Positions 6,330 to 6,418 of a stretch of 6,418 nucleotides of DNA are shown here, one piece after another (positions within the stretch are counted from its first letter, which is position 1; every line of letters starts with the position of its first letter). The DNA lies in the NCBI GenBank assembly GCA_002450755.1, contig DKAI01000168.1, positions 1 through 6,418 of the forward strand. The letters run 5' to 3'. The notes beneath the pieces were generated by a model. It ran no database searches and was not told where the DNA came from. It saw only the letters and a program-made list of their open reading frames with translations. Position numbers and translations under genes: made by a program. The DNA is from Deltaproteobacteria bacterium UBA6930 (GTDB lineage Bacteria > Myxococcota_A > UBA9160 > UBA6930).

Positions 6330-6418
6330 ATGAAGGCAAGGAAAGGCTCAGTTGGAAAGAGATCGACCAATTGAAAGGGCAGAGTCGCATGTCTCAGCCG
6401 CACCGTACCCCTAGGGGA
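6326..6418 (+). CDS. Start of an unrecognised gene, cut by the window end
   Basis: From GTG at 6326 an open frame runs 31 codons to the window edge without a stop, beginning 'MNEGKERLSWKEIDQLKGQS' and continuing with a polar, basic stretch. The GTG overlaps the lipoprotein stop codon as GTGA, a classic coupling arrangement. The competing ATG at 6330 closes at 6374. The 'LSWKEIDQLKG' segment resembles small hypothetical proteins I recall from deltaproteobacterial/myxococcal genomes, usually written 'SWREIDKLRD'. That is a memory-based match, not a search. No function can be assigned. Coupling suggests it works with the TPR lipoprotein. Confidence 0.55.
   Translation, partial: MNEGKERLSWKEIDQLKGQSRMSQPHRTPRG

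Noticed and set aside
6408..6417. Perfect palindrome CCCCTAGGGG at the window end
   Set aside because: It lies inside the open frame of the partial gene and is of chance length.
1..6418. A defence, CRISPR, toxin-antitoxin or mobile element system
   Set aside because: No repeat array, transposase, integrase, terminal repeat or toxin-like pair was found. The EEP hydrolase has a nuclease-type fold but no defence-type neighbours.

Overview
The window is a gene-dense bacterial fragment with seven complete protein-coding genes and the first 31 codons of an eighth, and no gap over about 120 bases. I see no RNA gene, insertion sequence, CRISPR array or long repeat. Base composition looks roughly balanced by eye. 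The set of luciferase-like flavin/F420 oxidoreductases fits Actinobacteria or F420-using uncultured Gram-negative lineages. The lipoprotein with TPR helices and the following 'LSWKEIDQLKG' start remind me of deltaproteobacterial/myxococcal-type genomes. I therefore lean to an uncultured environmental diderm, at low confidence.

Left and middle (1-4992): a catabolic-looking block in three transcription directions. A plus-strand luciferase-like oxidoreductase (22-879) converges on a minus-strand pair, a crotonase (2764-2006) followed 15 bases later by a Mer-like luciferase-family enzyme (1990-935). Across a 117-base divergent spacer, a plus-strand pair follows: an HsaA/HpaB-type flavin monooxygenase of the acyl-CoA dehydrogenase fold (2882-4063), then 17 bases later a third luciferase-family enzyme (4081-4992). 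The three luciferase-like proteins belong to clearly different subfamilies, so they are not a recent tandem duplication. Together with an oxygenase-type flavoprotein and a CoA-ester hydratase/isomerase they suggest oxidative breakdown of a hydrophobic, aromatic or terpenoid substrate. No reductase, CoA ligase, thiolase or regulator is in the window, so the substrate cannot be named.

Right (5057-6418): an unrelated plus-strand block. It holds an endonuclease/exonuclease/phosphatase-fold hydrolase with an unusual basic N-terminal extension, a small TPR lipoprotein, and the start of a further gene that overlaps the lipoprotein stop codon as GTGA. The last two are probably translationally coupled. 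I found no evidence of a new defence or mobile system. The points most worth a second look are the mixed flavoenzyme cluster, the apparently leaderless monooxygenase start, and the N-terminal extension of the hydrolase.
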